From: Ophiocordyceps camponoti-saundersi (nom. inval.)
Lineage: Eukaryota > Ascomycota > Sordariomycetes > Hypocreales > Ophiocordycipitaceae
Length of the DNA stretch: 37,513 nt
Reading direction: 5' to 3'
Assembly: GCA_003339415.1 (NCBI GenBank)
Contig: PDHQ01000316.1
Location: forward strand, 1 to 37,513
The notes under the pieces were generated by a model. It worked only from the letters and a program-made list of their open reading frames with translations. It did not search any database and was not told where the DNA came from. A program made the position numbers and the translations under genes. Positions 25,401 to 37,382 of this stretch are shown in pieces (positions within the stretch are counted from its first letter, which is position 1; every line of letters starts with the position of its first letter).

Positions 25401-27000
25401 TTAAGCTAGATATTAGTCCTTACGCTACCTTTATTCTCTTTATACTAAAGCTATATTTAATAGCTTAGCGTTTTTATAGTAACTACCGATAAATAAATAA
25501 CTAATTAAAAAGTTAGATCTCGCTTACCTTTTTTCTAAAAAGTATAGCGTTTAGCTATTAGGAGGTAAGATAGTTTTTAAAAATTAATATTATTTAAGCG
25601 TTTTATTATTTATATTTTAACTCTAACTTTAAGTACTTTATAGCTTTCTATATAAAGTTTAGTATATTTTACTAGCTTATTCTCTTATTCGGCCTTAAAG
25701 TAAAGCCCGCCTAATTTTAGAATTTTATTAACGCTTAACTTTATAACTTTTTTAACCGCTATATAAATATATACGCTAATAATATATTAATTTACTTAGA
25801 CGGCGAAAAAAAGGAATACTAAGAGAAATACTAAAAAGTAATCTAGCGCTTATATTAAGTAAACTTATAAGAAGATATCTAAAAATTAAAATTTAATATT
25901 ATAAAAGTTAACTATTTTAGGGTAATATTATATATAAGCTAAGGAATAAATATAGACTTTTATAAAATATAGGCGATTTAAAATTAAGAGTTTAAAAATC
26001 TTCGGAATTATAAGGCTATTTATTTATTTATAAGATTTTATAACTTTATCTAAATCTTTTATTACTATATTAATATTAACGCTAAGCCTTTAAATTATCT
26101 TTTAAAAAAAGATATTATTTTTAAGCTTATATTAGAGTAAAAGGAAGCTTTCGATAAGATAAAGGAACTAGCTATATAAGCCCTAATACTCGCTTTCTTC
26201 TATCTAAAGCTCCTAACCTAACTTAAGACTAACGCTTTTTAGAATATTACTACTAATATATTTTAATAATAGTAAGATAACTAAATATAAAAGCTTATAA
26301 GCTTTTTCTTAAAGATAATAAACTTAGCTAAATATATATACCTAATCTAAGACTAGGAACTCCTTACTATTATATAAAGCCTTAAGTATTTTTACTTAGA
26401 ATTACTTATTTAAAAGTTTAATATTATTATAAACTATATAGCCTTAGTTTATTTTATAATAAAAAAACTACTCTTTATTTATTAAGTTTAATAATTTAAT
26501 TTTCTTACTTAATTTAATATTCGTTTCTTATATTATTTTAGCTAACTAAATATAGCTATTAACGCCCTTTTTTAAAAGATTGCTAAGCTCCTAATAGTAA
26601 AAGCTTATAAAAAGAAAAAAAAAGGATATTTATAATAATTCCCTTAGAAAGCTTTAGATTTAAAGCCTTAACCCTAACTCTTATAATTACCCTTATTTAT
26701 TTTATAAAAAACCTTATCTTATTAGGAGCGGAGTTAATATAACTAATCTAAGAAGAGAATATAAGCTAAAACCTTAGATTTATAATAATCTCCTTATAAT
26801 ACCTAAGTAAAATAGCTAAAAGCGATTCTTCCTTTATATTACCTTAATTTAGAATATATATAAGCCGGCTATCTTTTAGTAAAATAGATAATATAAGTTT
26901 ATTACCGCGTAGTAATTATTATATATTTACTTTAAAGCTAAGGTCTCTTTTCTCCTTTATATTATAAAATAAAAGTATAAAGTTAAATTAGTAGAGTTTT
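22400..27000 (+). pseudogene. Pol relic of D1 (protease region, RT, RNase H, integrase start), split at 23406-25272
   Basis: The frame before the family B insertion (about 22500-23391) continues after it (25287 onward). The insertion plus duplication is 1881 bases, a multiple of three. At 25688-25800 the frame reads like the RT segment with the F-G-L-x-x-x-P-A motif and, 35 residues on, the L-I-Y-x-D-G stretch that follows the catalytic YxDD motif in gypsy elements, with the catalytic Asp codons reading as Asn (aat aat near 25772). RNase H-like sequence with a Q-D-x-E-L-L-x-I signature follows at about 26170-26500, then a pre-integrase linker to about 27000. Gag lies in another frame, one base back. 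No activity is possible. Confidence 0.72.
23406..25272 (-). mobile_element. Family B, complete copy inserted in the D1 pol region
   Basis: 1867 bp with a perfect 14-bp target duplication tagctataatatta (23392-23405 and 25273-25286). The (TAA)n-rich end is at the low-coordinate side. The whole length aligns with 5097-6969. Compared with that copy it shows many differences of the C/T and G/A type, consistent with independent RIP. The tail part keeps GC islets such as gcacccggcac near 23550, shared with 1180-1503. Confidence 0.87.
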
Positions 27001-27059
27001 TATAATAAGAGGAACTAATATATAAGTTATATAATAAATTAAGGGTTATTAAATACCTT

Positions 27060-28200
27060 AGTAAGATTTTTTTAGTTATATATTAGTTACTAGTTAGCAT
27101 TAAGTAAGGGCTTACTATTATAAGTAAAGGTATAATTTAAGAAAATATATAGGATTATTTTATCGCTATTATAATATAAGCACTATCTTAATATTACCTT
27201 AAGTACCTTATAAGCTTAAAAGAAAGAGTTAAGTTTAATATAATTAGTTTTATATTATATAAGTATTATATTAATAAATTTAGGAAATTCTTTATATATA
27301 TATAAGGCAGACTTAGTTTTAAGTTATAATAGCTTATTTAAAGAATAGCTATATAACTATCTATACTTTTTAAGCTTACTTTCTTAAAGGAGCTATTTAT
27401 TATAAAAGTAAGTATTAAAGTTATATTATATATATCTTACCGCTAGCTTAAGGCTAGTTTATACTATATAGGATATTTTTAAGTTTTATAATATTTAAAA
27501 TTTCCTCTAATAAGGGTATCTCTTATATTTATAATATACTTACTTAGCTACTTTCTCTATTATAATATAAAGAAAATCTATTATTTTAGTTTATTATAAA
27601 TTATAATATATTTATATTATATAATATATAAGGTAAAGGTTTAAAGGTAGTATTAAGCGAATATTAATATAAGAGGAAGGGTAATAAGTAAAAGAAAGGG
27701 AGGATAAGGGTAATAAGGAAAAGAGAGGACTTAGAATAATTATTATCGCTAGCCTTACTATAATAATAATAAAAAGAGATTATAACTATTTATACCTTAA
27801 TATATAATATCTAATAATTTAATCTTATTTTATAATTTAAAACCGAATATATAATTTTATAATACTAAAACTAAGATAAAGCATATACTATATAAGCTAT
27901 AAACTTAATATAATAATATTATCTAATAATAATAAATATAATTTTAAGGATTTTAATAAATTACTAATTTTAGAAATAGTATAAGATTTAATTAGGTTAG
28001 GCGGAAGCACTTAAAATAAGTTTAGCTATAGCTACTTATTATAAAAAGAAAGCGGTTATACTTTATATTATTAATAAGGTAAGAAGGACTATATAAGTAA
28101 GAATAAGGAGAGGTAAGAGGAAAAGGGGATAATAAGATTCTTATAAATATAGATAGTTTTCCCTCTTTTTTCCCTTTTTTATTATCGCTTAAAGTAATTA
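27060..28200. other. AT-rich relic sequence between D1 and a gag-like relic
   Basis: No clear match to families B, C or D. Protein-like patches occur at about 27300-27530 on the plus strand but no family is recognisable. A purine-rich segment at 27660-27740 and another at 28080-28140 could be leader or LTR sequence of the element that follows. No repeat ends were found. Confidence 0.45.
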
Positions 28201-30300
28201 GAATAAAAAGATTATTAGAATTAAGTAAAATATTAAAAGCGTATAATTTTAAATAAATAATTATTAATAGTTTTTAAATTTAAAAAATTATATATATCTA
28301 ACTAGATAAGACTTAGTTTTACTAAATATTTAAAGAGAAGGAAGTTATTAAACTATCCTAATAAACTAATTTATAATAATAAAGTAAGCTAAAATAAAAA
28401 ATCTATAAAAGATATTAAAAATTTAAGAAACTAAAGTAAATTTATTATAAAAATAAACATTATTATTTTATTTTTATTATCCTCTTATATTATTCAAACT
28501 ATATATTAGTTTAATAATTATATACTTTATATTAATAAAAAGAAATATTTTATTTTAAAATATTTCTAAATACCTTATTATAATAGCGTTAGTATTATTT
28601 TTAAGCTTTAAGTTATTTATAAAATACTTAAAAGATATCTTAGCTAAAATATACCTTAATTAATATAACGCTAATATAGCGTTATTAAGTATTTAGAGAG
28701 AAGTATTTAATATTATAATAAGAGAGATCTTCTCCTTAAGTTTTTAAAATATAGCTATAAATTAGTATAATAATCTAAATAATAAAAATTAAATATAGTT
28801 AGAATTAGCTATATTATTTATAAATAAACTTAAGGAGGTAGATTAAGTAATAAAAAGTACCCTTATTATAGATATATATAAATTTAGAAGGGAGAAGGGC
28901 GAATTATTAGCTATATACGCTAAGAAAGCTAAGGCTTTCTTTAGCCGAGTTAAGTTACAACTTAAATATATTCTTCTTACTAACTTTCTAAATAAAATAA
29001 AAAAAGATAGAGATAAAAATAAGTAATATAAGTATATTATTATTAAGCGTTTTTATATTAATAGTAATAAGTAGCTTAACTTAGTCTAATATTAAGCTTA
29101 TTATATATAACCTTTATAATATAGTATTTTAAAAAATTAAGTAGGATATAAATAATATATTAGCTATAAAGATAAATTTATAAAGAGTTATAGCTAAGTA
29201 ATAAAAGATAATAATTAAAATAGCTAAGCTAATAAAATAATTTAATATTATAATAATAAGTAAATTAAGTAAGTACTTATAATATTTTAAGAATTATCTT
29301 ATTAGCGGATATTTAACTATATATAATATACTTAAATAAATAGGTATATAAGTATAAAATTAAGCATATTTGCTAAAAAATTTTATATAATAGCCGCGAG
29401 CCCTTAAGCCGCTAAGTATAGGACTTAAATATTAACCTCCTAACCTAAATATATAGTAATATTTTAAGTATAGCGAATAGGGCTATATAAGATATAATTA
29501 CTTATTAATAGCTCCTTTTAATAAAGCTATATTTTAATAAAAAAAAGGCTTATTAAGAGACTTACTTAAAGGAAATAAAGAAATAGCGCTATTAATAGCT
29601 ATAGTAAACTATTAGCTTAAAGCTATTAGTTAAGAATCTAATAATTATTAGTTTAAATATAAATATTTAGCTATTAATAAGGTATATAGTAAAGATATTA
29701 TTAGCGCTACTTATAATAAAAAGTTTAAATAAAAAAGCTCTAAATTTTACTTAGCTTAATATTAATCTTATATAAAAATAAACTTATATTATATAAAAAC
29801 TTAATACTTAAGCCCCTTATTAGAAAGAAATAATAGTGCTAACTTTTTAACTTATATATAGCTATATAATAAAACCGCGTCTTAGGGTAAAGTTTAACTT
29901 AAATAACTTTAATAAGCTATAGTAAGGGGAACTTAAGTAAAAAATTAGATATTATTTTATTATACCCGCGTTAGATAATAATAATACTAGGGAAAGACTT
30001 ATACTTAAAGATATACTTTTTATTATTCCGGGCTTAATAGCTTAATTACCTCCCTTATAAATTAAGACTTACTTATTAAAGCTTAAAATAACTAAGAAAA
30101 GGTATAACTTCGAGAAAATTTAAGCTATAAAAAAGTATAATATCTCGCTATTTAAGTTAAAAAATAAGTTAAAAAATACTTTTATAATATTAAGTATCCT
30201 TTTATTATTTTAAGTTACTTTATTAATTTATATATAACTTAATAAATTAATATAATACTTAAAAAGATTAAATTATTAAAAGGAAAGGAAGTTATAGCTA
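28200..30300 (+). pseudogene. Gag or ORF1-like relic with erased zinc knuckle, plus downstream coding-like sequence
   Basis: With stops tolerated the plus strand reads as a Lys/Gln-rich, coiled-coil-like protein from about 28230, a globular gag-like part at about 28820-29240, and a zinc knuckle at 29460-29501. There the ligand codons at C-x2-C-x4-H-x4-C spacing are all TAT or TAC. A Gln/Lys-rich tail follows to about 29650. From about 29830 to 30300 another frame is coding-like, but I recognise no reverse transcriptase or endonuclease motif. It could be gag of an LTR element or ORF1 of a non-LTR element. It ends where a broken family B copy begins. Confidence 0.5.
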
Positions 30301-30304
30301 ACCT

Positions 30305-31202
30305 AGTTTAAGTTTTTAAATAATATTTTTTATATATAATTATATTATAAAAATCTTATTTGCTAACTTAATCTCTTTTTAAAAGGCTTTTTTATTACTT
30401 TATTATAAAGCTTATATTAATACCCTTTTTATAATAAAAGTATAACCCTTACTAGTTAAGTATATTTTTCTATAATAGCGATATAAAGCTACCTAAAGTT
30501 AAACTAAAGCTTAGAAATAGTATTTTAAAATATTACTATAATAATATTATTAAATAGTTTCTTTATTATAAAAGCTTAGCCTTACTTATAAAGTTTATAG
30601 TTTATACTTATTATAATTATTTTAAGGCCTTAAGTTTAAAATAAAATAATTATAAAATTAAAATAAATTATAAGCTAGCGCTTATATTATTTTAAAACTT
30701 ACTTTTTTATAATTTTTTAAGTATTTTAAACGCTATTATAGCTTATATTAAAAGAATTCTACTCTTTTTAAAGCTATAAAAAGAGAGGAAACCGTAGCTA
30801 TAATAGCTAAGAAAATACTACTAATTAATAAAGTTAAAGTTAAGGGGGCGCCTCCTTAGACCCTTTTAGACTTCGCTATTTATTTAATAATTACTTATAT
30901 AAAAAAATATTTTCTAAAATAATTTTATTAATACTTACCTTAGCTTTTAATAAAGTAAGTAATATAATTAATTTTAAAATCTAAGTTTATTATAATTTAG
31001 AGTAAAGTTATATTTTAAATAAAAAAAATTCGCGTTTATAATTAACTTATATAATATTGCCCTCCTACCCTAAAGCTGCTTTTAGCATAGCTTACTATTA
31101 TTATAAAATAGTAAAAAAAGTAGAGTTTACTTATAATATAAAAATAAAAAGTTTATATTTATATTACTTTATATATAAAGTTTATAAAATATATAAAAGT
31201 TA
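30305..31202 (-). mobile_element. Family B, broken copy lacking the tail end
   Basis: Aligns with about 6050-6969 of the complete copy and ends at the family end (aaaatatataaaagtt near 31190). The opposite, (ATT)n-tail end is missing: similarity begins abruptly near 30305 next to the gag-like relic. No target duplication could be matched, so a deletion or recombination removed one side. It is more degraded than the complete copies. Confidence 0.72.
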
Positions 31203-31309
31203 TAATTATCTTATAACTTTATTATATTAAGCGAGTTATTAATAAATCTTTATTATTAGTTATTAGTATTATCTCTTTATACCCCTTTATATTTACTATA
31301 TAATATATA

Positions 31310-31562
31310 TATAGAGGATAACTTAGATATAAGGAAGCCCCTAACGAAATATATATTAGCACCTAAGTTATACTTCGTATAACTTAAGGGATAGGAGATA
31401 TCTTAGGAAGGAAGAAAAGGGTATAAGAATAGAATATTATTTAGCTATATAGCCGCTCTTTATTATATAAAATAAGAAGAGTATTTATCTTTAATTATTA
31501 TTAATTTAGGTTACTTTTTACTTCTCTTAACTATATATATATATAATAAAAACTATTTAATA
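31310..31562 (+). repeat. Probable LTR of a Copia-like element
   Basis: About 250 bases with LTR-like layout: the start tatagaggataac near 31310, a strong hairpin at 31364-31386, a TATA-like gggtataagaa near 31409, and an end tttaata at 31562. It is followed after five bases by tagtaatta, resembling the primer site of family C. There is no second copy in the window, so the borders are inferred. Confidence 0.5.
31364..31386. repeat. 10-bp perfect hairpin with TTC loop
   Basis: taagttatac (31364-31373) and gtataactta (31377-31386) are exact reverse complements separated by ttc, inside the probable LTR. It could be an RNA stem-loop in the LTR transcript. Confidence 0.7.
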
Positions 31563-31694
31563 TTAATTAGTAATTATATTACTTAATTAGTTAAATTATA
31601 GATTAGTAAGAGTAATAAAATAAGTTCCGTACGATAACGAAGAGCCCTTACGCCCGCTTTCGTCTAATATATATACTTTTATCTTTTCTTAACC

Positions 31695-31815
31695 TTAGTC
31701 CTTACCGAAAAGCTATTAAGCCTAGTGCTATTATTAATATTAAAAGATTAAAGTAACGTATAATATATACTAATATTCAGTTCTTACCGAAAAGCTATAT
31801 TAGCCTAGTGCTTTT
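31695..31815. repeat. Short direct repeat in the leader of the Copia-like element
   Basis: cttaccgaaaagctat followed by cctagtgct occurs near 31701 and again near 31783, about 82 bases apart, with only a base or two of length difference between the units. It lies between the probable LTR and the gag relic. Confidence 0.75.
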
Positions 31816-31879
31816 TATTAACTTATATAATATTATTTTAATAATATTCCGGTAATATATCCCTTAATAATATAGCTTC

Positions 31880-33480
31880 TAATATTTTAAATAATAAGCC
31901 CTAAGAGGCTATAATCGTATTAACTATAATAGACGAATTTCTAGCTTTATATAATAAAATAAGAGAAAGTAATATCTTATCCTTTTATATCTAAACCTAA
32001 GGTTTAAACTTAATATACTAAGATATATAACTTAATATTATAATAGCCCTTAAAGGAATTAAATTAATAACGTTTATCGTATAATAAATATATAATATTA
32101 TTTACTTTAACTTTTATAAGAAAAACCTTCTTTATATAATCTAATTAGAACTTAAAAGCTAGACTTATTACTAGCTAAAATAGGTTTACTATATATTTCT
32201 AAAAGAACTAACTTAAATTATAATCGCACGATATATTCCGATTCCTAAAAAAGGAACTCTAACTTAGCGCTTTACGAAACTTTTTACCGCCCTAATCCCT
32301 AACTATATTATAACCCCTAACTTATTATAGGAATCTATAATATAGTTAGATAACCCTCCCCCCTCTAAACTAACTTTTCTAAATTATATAATATAACTTT
32401 TATACCGAATAATAACTCCTAAGTTAAGATATATCTTAATATAGCTATAATAGAGTATTATAGCGGAGCCTTTATAAGCTTTACTTTATATAACTTATAC
32501 TTATAAGATATCGGCTCCTCCTAAGTTAATATATATATAGCTATTTTTAGCAATACTAATTTTAACTTTCTTAAATATAGTAAATTAAGCCTTTAGAAAT
32601 ATTATACGAGTATATTAACTATTACTAATATAATAAGTAATAAATAAACTAATCTTTTTAGATAAAGTTACCGCTTTTCTTAAAAGCTAGAGAAAAGATT
32701 AGAATTATATTAAGCGGCTATATAATATACTAATTAATAAAGCCTAGATTTTCCTTAGCTATTACTTATAAATTAGTATAATAGAAGATTAATTCTACGC
32801 TATTTTTCCTAATATCTTATTTAATAAGGCCTAGGACTATTATTTATATTTTATTAGATTAGATAAGCGTTAGGATAAAATCTATACTCTTTTAAACGCT
32901 TATTTTAATACTTATATAAACTATTTGCTATATTAAATAGATTAGATTACCTTTTTGTTTAATATTATATAATAATAATAACTTAATAAGAGTATAATAA
33001 ATATACTTAATACCCTCCTTAATAAACTTCGACTTATTTAACGAGCCCTTAGCCCTAACTATTAAGGGGAAAAATAACTTCTTATTACCGTTATATAAGC
33101 TTACCGCGGTATCCCTAAACTTAAATTAGCTATAATATTTTAAGATACCTAATATGAAATATTTATTAATCGCCTTCGCTTTTCCCTTACTATCGCTATT
33201 AATTAGATACTAAGCTAGTTCTTTATTAATCAGCGTTTTATTAACTATAATAAATATTATATAAATACTAGCTTACTTTCTTTTTCCTATACCTGCTAAT
33301 AATTAACTATATAATATTACCCCTTATAAAATAATATTTTTAACCTTATATAATATATAAGTATTTTACATATAAGAAGGAAGGTTATTAGTTTATAAAT
33401 TATAAATTAGATAATATTAAGTATATATATAAATAGTACCTTACTAGCTATAAGGAAACTAACTAATAACCCCTTACCGA
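31880..33480 (+). pseudogene. Copia-like gag relic
   Basis: One plus-strand frame from about 32330 to 33300 is consistently protein-like when TAA/TAG are read as Gln or Trp. It has the character I associate with gag of fungal Copia elements: a D-K-V-T-x-F-L-x-x-W start of the core domain, many aromatic residues and a conserved G-E-K stretch. A zinc-knuckle pattern lies at 33362-33403 in another frame. Its Cys/His ligand codons are all TAT, so an indel or a lost frame lies between. No protease, integrase or reverse transcriptase follows; the sequence meets a broken family B copy near 33668. The family assignment is from memory of the pattern only. Confidence 0.6.
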
Positions 33481-33667
33481 TAATAAATTTTATATATTTC
33501 TTCTATTATATAAAAAGTCTAATAATTAGGATTCCTAATTCCTTTAATTATATAATAATAATAATAAAGACTTTAATATTAAAAAGGAAATAATACGCGG
33601 AGAGAACGCTATTTCCTTTTTTATAATAGTAGCTTATATATACCGACTTACTAGAAACAATATTTAT

Positions 33668-34138
33668 TATAGCTTATATCGAAAAAGTTCCGCTCCCCCT
33701 AAAGCTATAAAAAAGAGAGGAAACCGCGGCTATAATAGCTAAGAAAATATTACTAACTAATAAAGTTAAAATAAGGGGGGCGCCTCCTTAAATTTTCTTA
33801 GACTCCGCTACTTATTTAATAATTACTTATATAAAAATAAAGAAATTTCTGAAAATAATTTTAATAATATTTACTTTAGCTTTCTAATAAAGTAATAAAT
33901 ATAATAAACTTTTAATTTTAAAGCTATTATAATTTAAAGTAAAGGTTTATTTTAAGTAAAAAATTTTTATAGTTATAATTAACTTATATAATATCGCCCT
34001 CCTTTTTAAAGTTACTTTAGGCGCGGCTTGCTATTATTATAAAGTAATAGAGGGAGCGGAGTCTGCTTATAATATAAGAATAAGAAGTTTATATCCGCGT
34101 CGCTATAAGCGCGGAGTTTATAAAATATATAAAAATTA
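33668..34138 (-). mobile_element. Family B, broken copy lacking the tail end
   Basis: Matches about 6490-6969 of the complete copy and ends at the family end near 34138, where family D sequence starts. The tail end is missing at the junction with the Copia-like relic. Since both this B copy and D2 are cut on their left side, one deletion or recombination near 33665 probably removed both. Confidence 0.72.
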
Positions 34139-34140
34139 AA

Positions 34141-37100
34141 TATATTATTAATATATATATTTATATAATAATTAAAAAGATTATAAAGTTAAGTATTAAT
34201 AAAGTTTTTAAATTAAGTAAGCTTTACTTTAAGGTTAAATAAGAGAATAAGCGAATAAAATATATTAAACTTTATATAGAAACTATAAGGTATTTAAAAT
34301 TAAGGTTAAAATAAAAATAATAAAACGCTTAAATAATATTAATTTTTAAAAACTATTTAGCCTCCTAATAGCTAAATAATATATTTTTTAAAAAAAGAGT
34401 AAGTAAGATTTAACTTTTTAAGTAATTAATTATTTATTAATCGTTAATATAAAAACGCTAAGCTATTAAATATAGCTTTAGCGCGAAAAGAATAAAGGCG
34501 GCGTAAGGATTAGTATTTAGCTTAATAAACCTAATTTTAAGTAAATAGTTAATAGTCTCCTTTTTTAAAAGTAGGAATTTTATAAATATTTTATAAAAAA
34601 AAAGTTTTACTAAGTTTAGGAGCTTTTTAAGTTTTAAAATAATATTATAATAAGGTTAGGGGCTAATAAAAATATAAGCTTTCTTTTTATTAAAAAACCT
34701 TTTAAGATATATAAAAGCTAGAAGAATTATATTATATATATAAGTAATATATTTAAGCTTTTCTCCCTAAAAGAATAAGATTTCCTATTTTATATATATA
34801 TAACTAGCTAAGCTTAGCTTTATAATTATAATTAAGTTATTATTATTACCTTTTAATTTTATAAAAGTTATAAGTATTAGCAGGGTTATCTTTTTTTATT
34901 TTATATAATAAGAGTTTTACTATACTTAGTAAATAAGTTACTTTCTTAAAGTATTTTAATCTATATTATTAGTATCTTAGTTATTTTAAGTTTAAGCTAG
35001 CTTCTTTTCCTTTATAAGTTATATAAAGTCTTTTTTTTTATAAATATAAAAGGATCTAATACTTACGCTTATCTTAATAAAAAAAGGCAGTTCTAGTATT
35101 TAGCGTTTACTTAAATAGCTAGATCCGGATTTCTAGTAAAAAGGGGCTTTTCTAATAATAAGATTAAGGGCGAGTACTTAGTAAAGGCGGGTAGGTTATT
35201 TAGCTAAACTAGTTTCTAAGCTATATAATTAAGTAATAATCTTTTTTTAGCTATTAAAAATAAGCTAATAAAGAGATCCTAAATATAGTTAGTTACTTAG
35301 CAGATTTCCTAAGGAAAATATTATTTATTAATTATTAAGGTAATAATTAAGTGCTTATAAACTAAGCTAGCTTAATAGCTTTAAAAATTAATAAAAAGAA
35401 TAGGATAAATAAGGATAAGCTTAGCGCTTAAGCGCTTTACTATTTACTTTATAAAATAATAGCTAATTAAAAAATAAGTATTTACTTTAATTTTATATAA
35501 AGTAAAAGTATAAAAAGTAATATTATTAACTTAAACTTACTTATTAATAATAAATAACTCTTTTATTTTCTATTTTATATATAATATTTTTAAAACTATT
35601 AAGGAGCCTTATAATAGTTTTACTTTTTTCCTAAATTAAAGTTATTTAATTAGATAAAATTAAGTAAAAGTATTTAAACTTTATAAACTCTTTTTATTTT
35701 TTATTAGTTAAGGTAATTTTTAGCTAAATAGCCTTTCTTTCTATAAATAAAATAAGTATTATTTTTCTAATAAACTTTTTCTTTATCTTTACTTAAAGGC
35801 TAGCTTTTTTAATATAAAGTTATAATCGTAATTATAATCTTCTTCTTTTATATTATTAAAGTAATCTTATTACTTTAATAAGCTTTCTATATAGCTTCTT
35901 AGTAAGTAAACTTCTTTTCTAATAAGATATAATATTTTATATATACTTATAAAATTCCTTATATATTATATATAAGTTTTTAGCTTTTATAAGAAAGCTT
36001 AGGTAAAAGTTAGTAAATAGGGAATTTTAAAATATATACTTAATCTAAGCTAAAAAGACTTAAGTTTTAGCTATAAAGTAGTTAAACTTAATAAAAAACT
36101 TTTAGATTTCTAACTTATTAGTTAAGGAAAAGTTTAGTTTATAAAGTTAGTTTATAGAGCTTTAATAAGTTTATTTAAATTTTTATAAATAAACTTTAAG
36201 TATTAAACTATCTTAGCTAATTTAGAAAAAAAGCCTTTTTTTAAATTATACTAAGTTTTTAAAAATTTATAAGCTTTCCTTTTTAAAATATAAAATAAAA
36301 TATATATCTTATTTTACTTATTATAGAAAGTTATTTTATTAGACTTTATTTTATCTTTTAAGTTTATAAAAAAATATTAAAATTCTTTTTTTTACTTAAA
36401 AACTTATTTACCTTCTTATAGTAAGTTTTTATAATATCTTAATAAGATAAGTTTAGCTATCTTATTAAAATAATTAATATAAAAATATCTTACGCGGCTT
36501 TTCCGGTTAGGATAAATATCTTTTTATTTATTTTAAATATAATTAATATTTCTTAATAGGTTTTTTTTATATTTAAGTTTTAGTTTTTCTAAGTTAATTA
36601 ATTTTAAAGTCTTATAATTTATACTTATATTTATATTATTTTTATATACTATTTCTATAATATAATTATATTAGCTACATTTAAAAAAAATAGCTATAAT
36701 TATAATTTAACTTTTATTAAAACTTTATTTTATTATAAAGTTTAGCGTTTTTAAAATAAGTCTCCTTAATTACTTAAGAGTTTAGTTAAGGGCTTAAGAT
36801 ATATATTTTAAAGCTAGTTATAGTTTAAGTTATATATAAGATCTTTTCTATCTTATATAAAAATATAAAAGTAAGGTATATATTTCTTAATTACTTATTA
36901 GTAAAAAGTAAGCTTAAAAGAATATTATAGCTAGGATATATTAAGTAAATAATAATATTAATATTATAACTAAAGATTCTAAGCTAAGGAGTGTAAAGTA
37001 GCTTAGTCCTTTATAAGGAGAAAGGGAAGAAAAAAAGAAAAAAATTCTTATAAGTAAAATCCTTATAAAATATATATAAGTATATACTAATAAAAATAAA

Positions 37101-37270
37101 AAAAAAGTATAATAAAATCTTTATAAGGAAGCGGTTATATTTCCTTATAATTTCCCTTAAAGTCCTTTTTAAGTAATTTTATAATAAGGTTTTTATAAGT
37201 TATATAATTATAATTAAAAATTCTTAGAAATTACTATAAAGTATTTAAAGGAAATTTTTATAAGTGCTAG
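34141..37270 (-). mobile_element. Ty3/gypsy-type relic, copy D2
   Basis: The reverse complement of D1: 37270-36580 matches the LTR/leader, about 36500-35600 the gag with its erased zinc knuckle (about 35711-35755), and 35600-34141 the protease and RT region up to the equivalent of about 25770 in D1. D2 lacks the family B insertion that splits D1 at 23406, so it shows the uninterrupted D sequence across that point (near 34640). RNase H, integrase and the 3' LTR are absent because the copy is cut at 34141 beside a family B fragment. Confidence 0.78.
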
Positions 37271-37382
37271 TATATAAATTAATATATAATAATATAAAAC
37301 TATAATACTTTTTATTAAATATATAATAAAAATTATTATTTTAAAAAATTATATTATATTAATTTATATTTATAATAATTTT
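37271..37382. other. Short AT-only flank
   Basis: Nearly pure A/T sequence between the end of D2 and the minisatellite. Nothing recognisable. Confidence 0.6.

Larger units (their letters stand above)
20808..27060 (+). mobile_element. Ty3/gypsy-type LTR retrotransposon relic, copy D1, split by family B
   Basis: The left end (from ctagcactt at 20808) aligns in reverse with 37270 downwards, defining family D. The order LTR/leader, gag with zinc knuckle, protease region, reverse transcriptase, RNase H, integrase N-terminal region is the Ty3/gypsy order. A family B copy (23406-25272, target duplication tagctataatatta at 23392-23405 and 25273-25286) interrupts the protease/RT region. I could not find a 3' LTR, and the coding similarity fades after about 27000, so the element is truncated on the right. 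Every frame is full of RIP stops. Confidence 0.8.

Noticed and set aside
20808..28200. A 3' LTR for D1 near 27.5-28.2 kb
   Set aside because: I looked for the ctagcacttataa start and the attattatttacttaatat block of the D LTR in this interval and did not find them. The element appears truncated.
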